DNA of 34,569 nucleotides. Origin: Lachnospiraceae bacterium (lineage in GTDB: Bacteria; Bacillota; Clostridia; Lachnospirales; Lachnospiraceae). This document shows, in pieces, positions 9,089 to 16,324 of the stretch. The first letter of the stretch is position 1. The number at the start of each line of letters is the position of its first letter. The notes under the pieces were generated by a model. That model did no database searches and was not told the DNA's origin. It saw only the letters and a list, made by a program, of their open reading frames with translations. Made by a program: the position numbers and the translations under genes. The stretch covers positions 1 through 34,569 of the forward strand of contig JAJQEO010000031.1 of assembly GCA_021201665.1 (NCBI GenBank), in the 5' to 3' direction.

Positions 9089-9982
9089 ATGAAAGAGACC
9101 AGAGCGTTTTTAAAAGCGATAGGCTTGCCGGAAGGGGATGCTTACGATCTTCCGACATCGGAGAAGAGATTTCCTGACGGCGGCCAGTATCGATTTGAGG
9201 TTCCGGGGATTCAGGGACCAAACGTAATGGAAGTACTGCTTGAAGCCATGGATAAGTATGGGATTTATCTGCACCGCGTCACACAGACAAAGGGAATTAT
9301 GATGCTTACAGACAATGAAATTATCCGAATGGTCGAGCTGGCAAGGAGTGCGGAAACAGACCTGATTCTTGCAATAGGTCCCAGAGCTACCACGGATACC
9401 AGTGCTTCTGTGCATACAGAGGAAGGCATTCGCATGGGCTATCGTCTGCGTGGACAGGAGCAGATTGTGCGGGCTGTTGAGGATGTAAAGCGCGCCGTGT
9501 CTTTTGGATGCCGCTCTTTTCTTGTTTATGACGAGGGGTGCCTGTGGTTATTGAATGAGATGCGCAAAGCTGGGGAATTGCCGTCGGAATGTCTTTTTAA
9601 AGTGTCCGCTCATATGGGGCATGGAAATCCTTGTTCAGCGAAGGTTCTTGAAATGCTCGGAGCGAATTCGATCAATCCGGTACGGGATATTCAGCTGCAG
9701 ATGCTTGCTGCCATGCGACAGGCAATAGATATTCCGATTGATATTCACACGGAAAATCCCAAATCTACCGGCGGTTTTATTCGTCATTATGAAGTGCCGG
9801 AGATGGTTCGTGTGGCTGCTCCGATTTACTTGAAGACGGGCGGTTCTGTGGCCGCGACCCACAGCTGGGACAGTACGGAAAGTGACGCAAGGCAGAGGGC
9901 GAAGCAGGTCAGTCTTGTAAAGAGAATGCTGGATCAGTATTATCCGGAGGCGGTTCAGTCTCCAAGAGGACATTTGCGGTAA
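9089..9982 (+). CDS. U32-like TIM-barrel protein of unknown activity
   Basis: A 297-residue protein resembling a group often labelled peptidase U32-like. Conserved blocks are FPDGGQYRFEVPGIQGP (28-44), a run of beta-alpha units with DLILAIGPRATTD, GANSINPVRDIQLQML, IPIDIHTENP and YLKTGGSV, all consistent with a TIM barrel binding an acidic or phosphorylated ligand. I see no signal peptide and no collagenase-type U32 motif, so peptidase activity is doubtful. It is preceded by an AGGAGG ribosome binding site and followed closely by the ATP-grasp gene. Placement between a PrpD-like enzyme and an ATP-grasp ligase suggests a carbon-carbon lyase, isomerase or dehydratase step in the same pathway, but that is inference only. 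Confidence 0.6.
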   Translation: MKETRAFLKAIGLPEGDAYDLPTSEKRFPDGGQYRFEVPGIQGPNVMEVLLEAMDKYGIYLHRVTQTKGIMMLTDNEIIRMVELARSAETDLILAIGPRATTDTSASVHTEEGIRMGYRLRGQEQIVRAVEDVKRAVSFGCRSFLVYDEGCLWLLNEMRKAGELPSECLFKVSAHMGHGNPCSAKVLEMLGANSINPVRDIQLQMLAAMRQAIDIPIDIHTENPKSTGGFIRHYEVPEMVRVAAPIYLKTGGSVAATHSWDSTESDARQRAKQVSLVKRMLDQYYPEAVQSPRGHLR

Positions 9983-10006
9983 GCTATAATGGGGAGGAAA
10001 AATTCA

Positions 10007-11245
10007 TTGGATAAAAAAGTTGCTGTGGTTTTGGGAGGAACAAATCCACATGCGGAATTAACTCGCAGGTTACAAAAAAGAGGGTATTATGTGATATTAG
10101 TTGACTATCTGGACAATCCACCGGCAAAAGCTGCAGCTGATTTGCATATTCAGGAGAGTACCATGGACATGGAGACGGTCTGCCGGATAGCTGAAAAATA
10201 TCGTGCTCAGACAGTAATCAGCGCTTGTGTAGATCAGGCGAACCTTACTGCCTGCTATGTGGATGAGAAGCTTGGATTGCCGTATCCATATAGCTATGAG
10301 CTTGCGTCCAAAATAACAAATAAAGGCTTTATGAAGCAGAAGATGTTTGAATACGGCATTCCTACATCCCGGTATATTTATCTGGAAAAGGATCAGGAAC
10401 TTACAGATGTTGATTTGAAATATCCGGTTATGGTAAAACCTGCGGATTCGTGTGCTTCTTCTGGCGTAAAGAAAGCAGTTGATAAAAAGGAAATGCTGAA
10501 ATACCTTGCGGAGGCAAGAAAGATCAGTAGAAATGGAAGAACGATAGTAGAGGAATTTGCTGATGGATTTGAGGTAAGTGTTTATGCGTTTGTTTCTGAG
10601 AAAAAGACGCATATTATTATGATATCTCAAAGAATGAGTGTAATCGAAGGAGAAGAGCAGGTTCTGAAATGTTACGCGACATTAGCTCCGGCAGTTATGT
10701 CGGAGACTGCGTTATCAAAAATTGAAGCGTCGGTTGAAAAGATTGCGGAGGCGTTTGGCCTTAATAATACTCCGCTGCATGTCCAGATACTTATTAATGG
10801 AGACGATATTTCCGTAATTGAATTTGCGCCAAGGGTGGGCGGTGGGATCAGCTTTCAGACGATTTTGGATAATACTGAGTTTGATATCCTGGAAGCCGCG
10901 ATTGATTCTTACCTTCAGGTTCCGGTTGTTCCTCATTATGTTGCACCGAAATACTTGTATACAGTTAATTTGATTTATGGATACCCGGGAGTGTTCGACC
11001 ATTTGGAGGGGGCAGAGGCACTTGTTGAAGAGGGGATTATTGAGAGCATTCATTTTCATAAGACAAAAGGAATGCAAGTGACTGATGACCGTGCCAGTGG
11101 AGGAAGAATAGGTGCTTTTCTGGTAAAGGCAGAAGATAAAGACACACTGCTGTATAAGATTGCGCTGGCTATGGAACGAATGCAGGCATTTGATGTAAAT
11201 GGATCTCCAATGATGCGAAAAGATTTATATTTAAAAGAATTTTGA
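10007..11245 (+). CDS. ATP-grasp domain ligase
   Basis: An ATP-grasp enzyme that would activate a carboxylate as acyl phosphate and join it to an amine. Features, numbered from the alternative ATG at 9989, are an N-terminal Rossmann-like domain (VAVVLGGTNPHAE, 11-23), the ATP-binding lid PVMVKPADSCASSGV (146-160), IVEEFADGFEVSV (186-198), and the Mg-binding VIEFAPRVGGG near 275-286. The C-terminal region of about 120 residues resembles the carbamoyl-phosphate-synthase-like/BioCarb-type ATP-grasp fold. I prefer the TTG start at 10007 because GGGGAGG (9991-9997) sits 9 bases upstream, while the ATG at 9989 has no ribosome binding site. It may couple the acid made by neighbouring enzymes to an amino sugar or amino acid. 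Confidence 0.85.
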   Translation: MDKKVAVVLGGTNPHAELTRRLQKRGYYVILVDYLDNPPAKAAADLHIQESTMDMETVCRIAEKYRAQTVISACVDQANLTACYVDEKLGLPYPYSYELASKITNKGFMKQKMFEYGIPTSRYIYLEKDQELTDVDLKYPVMVKPADSCASSGVKKAVDKKEMLKYLAEARKISRNGRTIVEEFADGFEVSVYAFVSEKKTHIIMISQRMSVIEGEEQVLKCYATLAPAVMSETALSKIEASVEKIAEAFGLNNTPLHVQILINGDDISVIEFAPRVGGGISFQTILDNTEFDILEAAIDSYLQVPVVPHYVAPKYLYTVNLIYGYPGVFDHLEGAEALVEEGIIESIHFHKTKGMQVTDDRASGGRIGAFLVKAEDKDTLLYKIALAMERMQAFDVNGSPMMRKDLYLKEF

Positions 11246-11264
11246 AACTGGAGGGAATGGGAAA

Positions 11265-12401
11265 ATGCGACATCATCAGTACAATCCGGATTACCCATTT
11301 ATAAAGGAACCGATTGACTTTGACAAGTATACAGACCGGGGATTGCTCCAATATTGTCTGGGAGCAACGATGTATATGCCGGCAACAAAGGACTTTGCGG
11401 ATGCGATTATCCATAAAAAATATGCAGGACTTACATCCATGGTTATGTGTTTTGAGGATGCCTGTAAAGAGGAGGATGTACCAACTGCGGAGGAAAACTG
11501 TATCGAACTTTTGAACAAATTGGCTGAGGAGCTTGAAAATGGCGCATTTCTCTACAAAGACCTGCCCCTCATTTTTTTCAGAGTCAGGACAGTAGAGCAG
11601 TTTCAGCATTTTGGCAGCCTTCTGAAGCCGGAGCATATACGGTTGATTACCGGGTTTAATTTTCCTAAGTTTAATGCCGAGAATGGCGACGCATACTTTC
11701 TTTATCTGAGGGAGCTGAATGACAGGTTTGGAGAGATCCTGTATGGGATGCCTATTATTGAAGACAGGAGTGTTGCGTTTAAGGAAAGCAGAATGCAAGA
11801 ATTATTTGGAGCAAAAGCGATTCTTGATGCCCATAAGGATCTGGTATTGAATATCCGTACAGGAGGAACAGATTTTTCTGCGTGTTTCGGCGTGCGGCGT
11901 GGGATTAACTATACAATCTATGATATTATTACAGTAAGGGATTGCCTGTTGGATATTTTGAATGTATTTACGAGAGATAACGATTATACAGTCTCAGGAC
12001 CAGTTTGGGAGTATTTCAGGGTGAATAAGTCCATGAAGTTTAAAAAGCTGCCAAGATATAGCTTACAGGACACACTTTTGCAAAGACGCCCGATTGTCAA
12101 CGATGCAGTAGATGGGCTGATGAGAGAACTGATTCTGGATCAGGCAAATGGTTTCATGGGGAAAACCTGTATCCATCCTTCACACCTGAACTATATTAAT
12201 GGTATGCTGGCTGTCACAAAAGAAGAGTATGAGGATGCTGATCAAATTATGCATACATCCGGTGGAGTGATAAAAGGATCGAAAGGAATGAATGAAATTG
12301 GTCCTCATAAGGCGTGGGCAGAAAAGATATGCAGGAGATCACAGGCATATGGAGTGATTGAGAATGATTCCAGTTATTTGGAATTGTTTGGAGTACAATA
12401 A
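11265..12401 (+). CDS. CitE-like/HpcH-HpaI family C-C bond lyase (TIM barrel)
   Basis: A 378-residue protein matching the C-C bond lyase family related to citrate lyase beta subunit. Diagnostic pieces are LLQYCLGATMYMPATKD near the N-terminus, MVMCFEDACKEEDV (about 57-70, with the acidic metal-ligand pair), IFFRVRT (about 104-110) contributing the substrate arginine, LNIRTGGTDFSACFGVRR (about 198-215), and GKTCIHPSHL (about 303-312), the end-of-barrel motif shared with CitE. The family is best known from tellurite-resistance-associated biosynthetic clusters, where it also travels with ATP-grasp genes. No terD genes occur here. Expected chemistry is reversible cleavage or formation of a hydroxy-acyl compound. 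An acetyl-CoA or pyruvate partner is unproven. A good GGAGGG ribosome binding site precedes it. Confidence 0.82.
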   Translation: MRHHQYNPDYPFIKEPIDFDKYTDRGLLQYCLGATMYMPATKDFADAIIHKKYAGLTSMVMCFEDACKEEDVPTAEENCIELLNKLAEELENGAFLYKDLPLIFFRVRTVEQFQHFGSLLKPEHIRLITGFNFPKFNAENGDAYFLYLRELNDRFGEILYGMPIIEDRSVAFKESRMQELFGAKAILDAHKDLVLNIRTGGTDFSACFGVRRGINYTIYDIITVRDCLLDILNVFTRDNDYTVSGPVWEYFRVNKSMKFKKLPRYSLQDTLLQRRPIVNDAVDGLMRELILDQANGFMGKTCIHPSHLNYINGMLAVTKEEYEDADQIMHTSGGVIKGSKGMNEIGPHKAWAEKICRRSQAYGVIENDSSYLELFGVQ

Positions 12402-12453
12402 TTTTGCAGCTTGAAAACATGCGTGTAAGACGAAAATATGGGGTTTTGGAAAT

Positions 12454-13596
12454 ATGCATAATAAACCACAAAATACTGTATACCTGAAGATCGCGATGCT
12501 TGGACATAAAGCAATCGGTGTCATTGATAGCTCCAGAGGCGGAGCAGAAGTTGTAGTTGAAGAATTGAGTACGAGAATGGCCGCTCTTGGACATGAAGTC
12601 ACTTGCTATAACCGCAGTAATTGCGATAAAGGCCGACAATCCAGCTATAAAGGAGTCATTCTGAAACGAGTTTTTACGATAGATAGAAAGGGATTTGCAG
12701 CACTGACAAGCAGTTTTATTGCTGCGCTGAAATCTGCAGTTGGTGATTTTGATATTGTCCATTTTCATGCGGAGGGATCTTGCTTTTGGATGTGGATTCC
12801 ATATGTTTTTAAAAAAAAATGCGTAGCTACAATTCATGGCATTGACTGGAAAAGAGAAAAATGGGAGACAAGCCTAGGCGCGTGGTGCATTAGATGCGGT
12901 GAAAAGATGGCTGTCAGATTTGCGGATGAGATCATTGTACTCAGCAAAGATATGCAGGAATATTTTCTGGCAACATATGGTCGAAAAACCGTATTTATTC
13001 CAAATGGTGCAAATCTGCCGGTGGCCAGAGACGCGGAAATGATCATACGACAGTTTTCTTTGAAAAAAAATGATTACATCCTGTTTTTGGGACGTCTTGT
13101 TCCGGAGAAAGGCCTCCGGTACCTGGTAGAAGCATATGAGAAGCTGGACACGGACAAGAAACTGGTTATTGCTGGTGCCGGGTCGGATACGGAAGATCTG
13201 GTCAGAGAACTGCAGGAGAGGGCGGCGGGGGATGATCGTGTGATCTTTACCGGTTATGTAGCTGGACAAATGAAGGAAGAACTTTACAGCAATGCTTATA
13301 TATATGTATTACCGTCTGATCTGGAGGGAATGTCTCTTGGCTTACTGGAAGCAATGAGCTATGGAAACTGCTGTGTAGTAAGCGATATAGCAGAGTGTGT
13401 GGAAGTGGTGGAGGATCACGCTGTCACATTTCGAAAGGGAAATGTCGAAGCTCTGAGCGAAAAGATGCAGATGCTTTGTGATGATCCGGCGATGGTGGCC
13501 AGATATAAGAAGGATGCCTCCAGCTTTGTTTGTGGCAAATATAATTGGGATGATGTAGTAAAGAAAACACTGGATCTTTATGAAAATATTTTGTGA
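12454..13596 (+). CDS. Glycosyltransferase family 4 (GT-B fold)
   Basis: A 380-residue GT4 enzyme. SRGGAEVVVEEL (27-38) is the N-terminal GG-E loop, TIHGIDWKREKW (126-137) the conserved HG-x-D acceptor-domain motif typical of capsule and rhamnose-type GT4 proteins, FIPNGA (181-186) the interdomain linker, FLGRLVPEKGL (211-221) the second-domain opening, and EGMSLGLLEAMSYG (291-304) the E-x7-E donor motif with E291 and E299. It sits between the lyase gene and the fumarase-type beta subunit, showing that sugar transfer and acid metabolism are encoded together. Its start has only a weak ribosome binding site, and an alternative ATG exists 42 bases downstream. Donor and linkage are unknown. Confidence 0.9.
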   Translation: MHNKPQNTVYLKIAMLGHKAIGVIDSSRGGAEVVVEELSTRMAALGHEVTCYNRSNCDKGRQSSYKGVILKRVFTIDRKGFAALTSSFIAALKSAVGDFDIVHFHAEGSCFWMWIPYVFKKKCVATIHGIDWKREKWETSLGAWCIRCGEKMAVRFADEIIVLSKDMQEYFLATYGRKTVFIPNGANLPVARDAEMIIRQFSLKKNDYILFLGRLVPEKGLRYLVEAYEKLDTDKKLVIAGAGSDTEDLVRELQERAAGDDRVIFTGYVAGQMKEELYSNAYIYVLPSDLEGMSLGLLEAMSYGNCCVVSDIAECVEVVEDHAVTFRKGNVEALSEKMQMLCDDPAMVARYKKDASSFVCGKYNWDDVVKKTLDLYENIL

Positions 13597-13664
13597 TTGT
13601 AGATAAGTTTGAATCATTGTGCTATCGCTGTGCTGAGATAGTAGCTTTACAGAAGGGACAGAGA

Positions 13665-14168
13665 ATGAAGCAGCTAACAACTCCTATCACGGAAGACGCG
13701 GTGAAAGTTCTTCGCGTGGGCGACCAGGTTCTGATATCAGGGAATATTTACTGTGGAAGAGATGCGGTTCTTCCCAAAATATGTGCATTAGTGAAAAGTG
13801 GAGAGATTGCGCAGATGGATATTCAACTTCAGGGCAGTGTGATTTTTCACACTGCAGTCAGTCCCGCCGGAGTCGGGCCGACATCCAGCAATAAGGTTGA
13901 AATTGAAGGAAGCTTTGAGATTCTTTCCGACGCGGGCGTGAAAGTGCATCTTGGTAAAGGGCAGATTGGCGCGGACACGATACGTATGTTGAATGAAAAA
14001 AATGCTGTTTATGCAGTGATTCCTCCGGTGACGGCTTTACTTGGAGAAAATATTCTGGAGCAGAGACTCGTGGCGTTTCCAGAATTGGGGATGGAAGCGT
14101 TCTATGAATTAAAGGTAAAAGATTATCCGGCTATTATAGCGGCGGCGAGAAATGAAAGTATATATTGA
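13665..14168 (+). CDS. Class I fumarase / L(+)-tartrate dehydratase beta subunit
   Basis: A 167-residue Fumerase_C family protein from the ATG at 13665, which has an AGAAGGGA ribosome binding site. A start 72 bases upstream would overlap the glycosyltransferase gene and add residues not typical of the family. Visible motifs are ISGNIYCGRDAVLPK (24-38), equivalent to the ISG-x-ARD block, GPTSSNKVE (71-79), replacing the usual GPTTS-x-RM, and GKGQIG (97-102). The beta subunit supplies substrate-binding residues and works with an iron-sulfur alpha subunit, which is encoded at 15414. The gene order is reversed and interrupted by a dehydrogenase gene. The altered GPTSS-x-K region suggests a substrate other than plain fumarate. 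Confidence 0.88.
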   Translation: MKQLTTPITEDAVKVLRVGDQVLISGNIYCGRDAVLPKICALVKSGEIAQMDIQLQGSVIFHTAVSPAGVGPTSSNKVEIEGSFEILSDAGVKVHLGKGQIGADTIRMLNEKNAVYAVIPPVTALLGENILEQRLVAFPELGMEAFYELKVKDYPAIIAAARNESIY

Positions 14169-14273
14169 GCCGGATGGCGTGGAAAGTGAAAGGATTTACT
14201 GATGCGAAGAGCGGACAGAATCGGAATGAATATGCCGGGACGAAGCATCTGCAACATCGCATCTGGGAGAACA

Positions 14274-15242
14274 ATGGAGAATTTGAAAATGGAAAAATAT
14301 GTGTATATGGTTCGCTCTCATGGGAACGTTATCGAAAAGCTTTTGGATGAGAATGGATTCAAGTATTATACCGGTGATGGCTTATTTAAGCTCGAAATAT
14401 TGTCCCGATGCGAAGTGTTACTTCCGGGCGGAAGGGTAACTGTGGACAAAAAAATTCTTGATCAGGCACCTTATTTGCGCCTGATTGTAAAATCGGGTGT
14501 GGGATATGATCGAATTGATATTGAGAGCTGTACCAGCAGAGGGATCTATGTAGCCAATACGCCAGGTACGAATTCTATTTCTGTGGCGGAACATACGCTG
14601 GCGTTGATGCTGGCAGTGGCGAAGAGGCTTTATCCGATTTCTCTGAGCCTGCGATGCGATCATCCGGATTTCTGGTGCCGGGACAGGTACGAGGGGATGG
14701 AACTGAATGGAAAAACGATCTGTATCGTTGGCCTGGGCAATATTGGAAGAAGAGTGGCGAAGCTGGCGGAAGCGTTTGGCATGCAAGTGGTTGGGTATGA
14801 TCCTTTTGCGAAGCAGTCTGTTGTTCCTGTGCCTGTAGAGGTATATACAAATCTGAATGAGGCTCTTGCTGTGGCAGACTTTGTAACGCTTCATGTGCCG
14901 GGAGGAGCGGACACTTTTCATATGATCAACACTGCTTCATTTGACTGCATGAAAGGGGATGCGATTCTTATTAATGCATCACGAGGCAGTGTCGTGGATC
15001 AGGATGCTTTGATAGAAGCTCTGCAGGCCGGAAAAATTGCTGGTGCCGGGTTGGATGTATTTGAGGAAGAACCTCTTCGACCGGAAAATCCATTAATAGC
15101 GATGGAACATGTCGTTCTCACTCCTCACTGTGCAGGCAATACCGGCGAGGCTCATCTGCGGATACAATATGGCTGCATGGAGAATATTCTGGATTTTTAT
15201 GCGGGGAAAAGGCCGCGATATGCAGTAAATGAATTGTCGTAA
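14274..15242 (+). CDS. D-2-hydroxyacid dehydrogenase (NAD-dependent, SerA/LdhA-like)
   Basis: A D-isomer-specific 2-hydroxyacid dehydrogenase of 322 residues from the ATG at 14274 (GGGAGA just upstream). An ATG at 14289 and a longer form from 14202 are alternatives. The NAD-binding motif GLGNIG is at about 153-158, with an Asp (GYDP, about 176) that favours NAD over NADP. The catalytic triad is complete: Arg about 237 in NASRGS, Glu about 266 in DVFEEEP, His about 285 in TPHCAGN. It would interconvert an alpha-keto acid and a D-2-hydroxy acid. Lying between the two subunit genes of a fumarase/tartrate-dehydratase-type enzyme, it probably acts on the same acid, for example a C4 dicarboxylate, but the substrate cannot be fixed from sequence. 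Confidence 0.9.
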   Translation: MENLKMEKYVYMVRSHGNVIEKLLDENGFKYYTGDGLFKLEILSRCEVLLPGGRVTVDKKILDQAPYLRLIVKSGVGYDRIDIESCTSRGIYVANTPGTNSISVAEHTLALMLAVAKRLYPISLSLRCDHPDFWCRDRYEGMELNGKTICIVGLGNIGRRVAKLAEAFGMQVVGYDPFAKQSVVPVPVEVYTNLNEALAVADFVTLHVPGGADTFHMINTASFDCMKGDAILINASRGSVVDQDALIEALQAGKIAGAGLDVFEEEPLRPENPLIAMEHVVLTPHCAGNTGEAHLRIQYGCMENILDFYAGKRPRYAVNELS

Positions 15243-15413
15243 TGATATCGCCGTACTCAGCGGAGGCTAATAGCGCCTGATGTTGTAAACCTTGGCTGAT
15301 GGGAAGTATGGGAAATGGAATGGGATTTAAAATAAATGGGGTGTGCAATGGGACATGTTGTCTCTGATGGGATTACATGATTATCAACTGACAACTGAGA
15401 AAGGCTGGCGGAG
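15243..15413 (+). other. Short gap between dehydrogenase and fumarase-alpha genes
   Basis: The 171-base gap has no convincing reading frame with a ribosome binding site, no promoter match and only a 4-bp stem (near 15267-15281). It ends with AGAAAGG at 15398-15404, a suitable ribosome binding site for the next gene. It is most likely untranslated operon spacer. Confidence 0.4.
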
Positions 15414-16301
15414 ATGAGATTTGATCAGGATGTGGTGGAAAAGGTATGTGATGCTGTTATCCGGGCAAGTACTGTTTTTCCGCATGATAAGAAGAACGCT
15501 TATAAAAGGGCAATTGAAAGAGAAAGTAATGCGCAGGCGAGGTGGGTGCTGGAAACGCTCCTTGAGAACGCGGAAGCCGCACAGAGGAACCACAGCCCTA
15601 TGTGTGATGATACCGGTATTCCACATATTCTTGTGGAGGCCGGACCGAACGCGGTAGTTACTGGCACGGTGCTGGAGTCAATAAAGGAAGGTGTTTGCCA
15701 GGGGCTGCGGAAGCTTCCTGGCCGGCCGATGGCTGCAAGAGGTGATGACGCACAGCGTATTGCTCAGTCAGAGGGGATGTATGAGGATCCCGGCATGCTG
15801 GATGCGGCCCCGGTTTTGATCCGCAGTACAGAGGAAGAGGTTCTTCGTATTTATGTCCTGATGTTTGGCGGCGGACCGGCGATCCGTGCTCATACCAGCC
15901 GGGTTTTTCATAAACATCAGGTAGAAACAGTACTGGATCAGATAGTTGAATGGGGAAGAGAATCTGTGGCACAGCTGGGCTGCTCCCCCTGCACACTGGG
16001 GGTGGGAGTCGGTCGTTCTCACTATGAGGCGGCGGCGCTGATGCTGCAGGCTCTGGTTGACGGAGCCTATGACCGGCAGTCTGAGATGGAACAGGAGATT
16101 ACCCGCAGGGTGAACGAGTCCCATGTCGGCGCGCTTGGGCTCGGAGGCGACACTACGGTTCTCGCAACGTTTATGAAGGTCGGCCCACAGAGAGCGAGCG
16201 GAGTTCGGATTGTGTGTATGAGGCCTTGCTGCTGTTTTGAGCCTCGGATTGCGTCGGTGGAATTACAGAAAGGCAAAAAACCTGGGAAAAGTGAAAAATG
16301 A
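15414..16301 (+). CDS. Class I fumarase / L(+)-tartrate dehydratase alpha subunit
   Basis: A 295-residue Fumerase family alpha subunit that should hold a labile [4Fe-4S] cluster for hydro-lyase chemistry. Candidate cluster ligands are C64 in SPMCDDTGIP, C190 or C193 in LGCSPCTLGVGVGRSH, and one of C268/C272-274 in the unusually Cys-rich VCMRPCCCFEPR. The MCDDTG and GVGVG blocks are the usual family markers, and FGGGPAIRAHTSR (151-163) replaces the common KGGGSEN-like substrate motif, hinting at altered specificity. The beta subunit is encoded 1.2 kb upstream at 13665. The protein ends in a Lys-rich tail. Fumarate to malate, tartrate dehydration or a homologous reaction are all possible. Confidence 0.86.
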   Translation: MRFDQDVVEKVCDAVIRASTVFPHDKKNAYKRAIERESNAQARWVLETLLENAEAAQRNHSPMCDDTGIPHILVEAGPNAVVTGTVLESIKEGVCQGLRKLPGRPMAARGDDAQRIAQSEGMYEDPGMLDAAPVLIRSTEEEVLRIYVLMFGGGPAIRAHTSRVFHKHQVETVLDQIVEWGRESVAQLGCSPCTLGVGVGRSHYEAAALMLQALVDGAYDRQSEMEQEITRRVNESHVGALGLGGDTTVLATFMKVGPQRASGVRIVCMRPCCCFEPRIASVELQKGKKPGKSEK

Positions 16302-16324
16302 ACAAAGAATAATCGGTAGTTGAT

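Noticed and set aside
14165..14350. Small reading frame between the fumarase beta and dehydrogenase genes
   Set aside because: It runs into the dehydrogenase gene in a different frame and has no recognisable domain.
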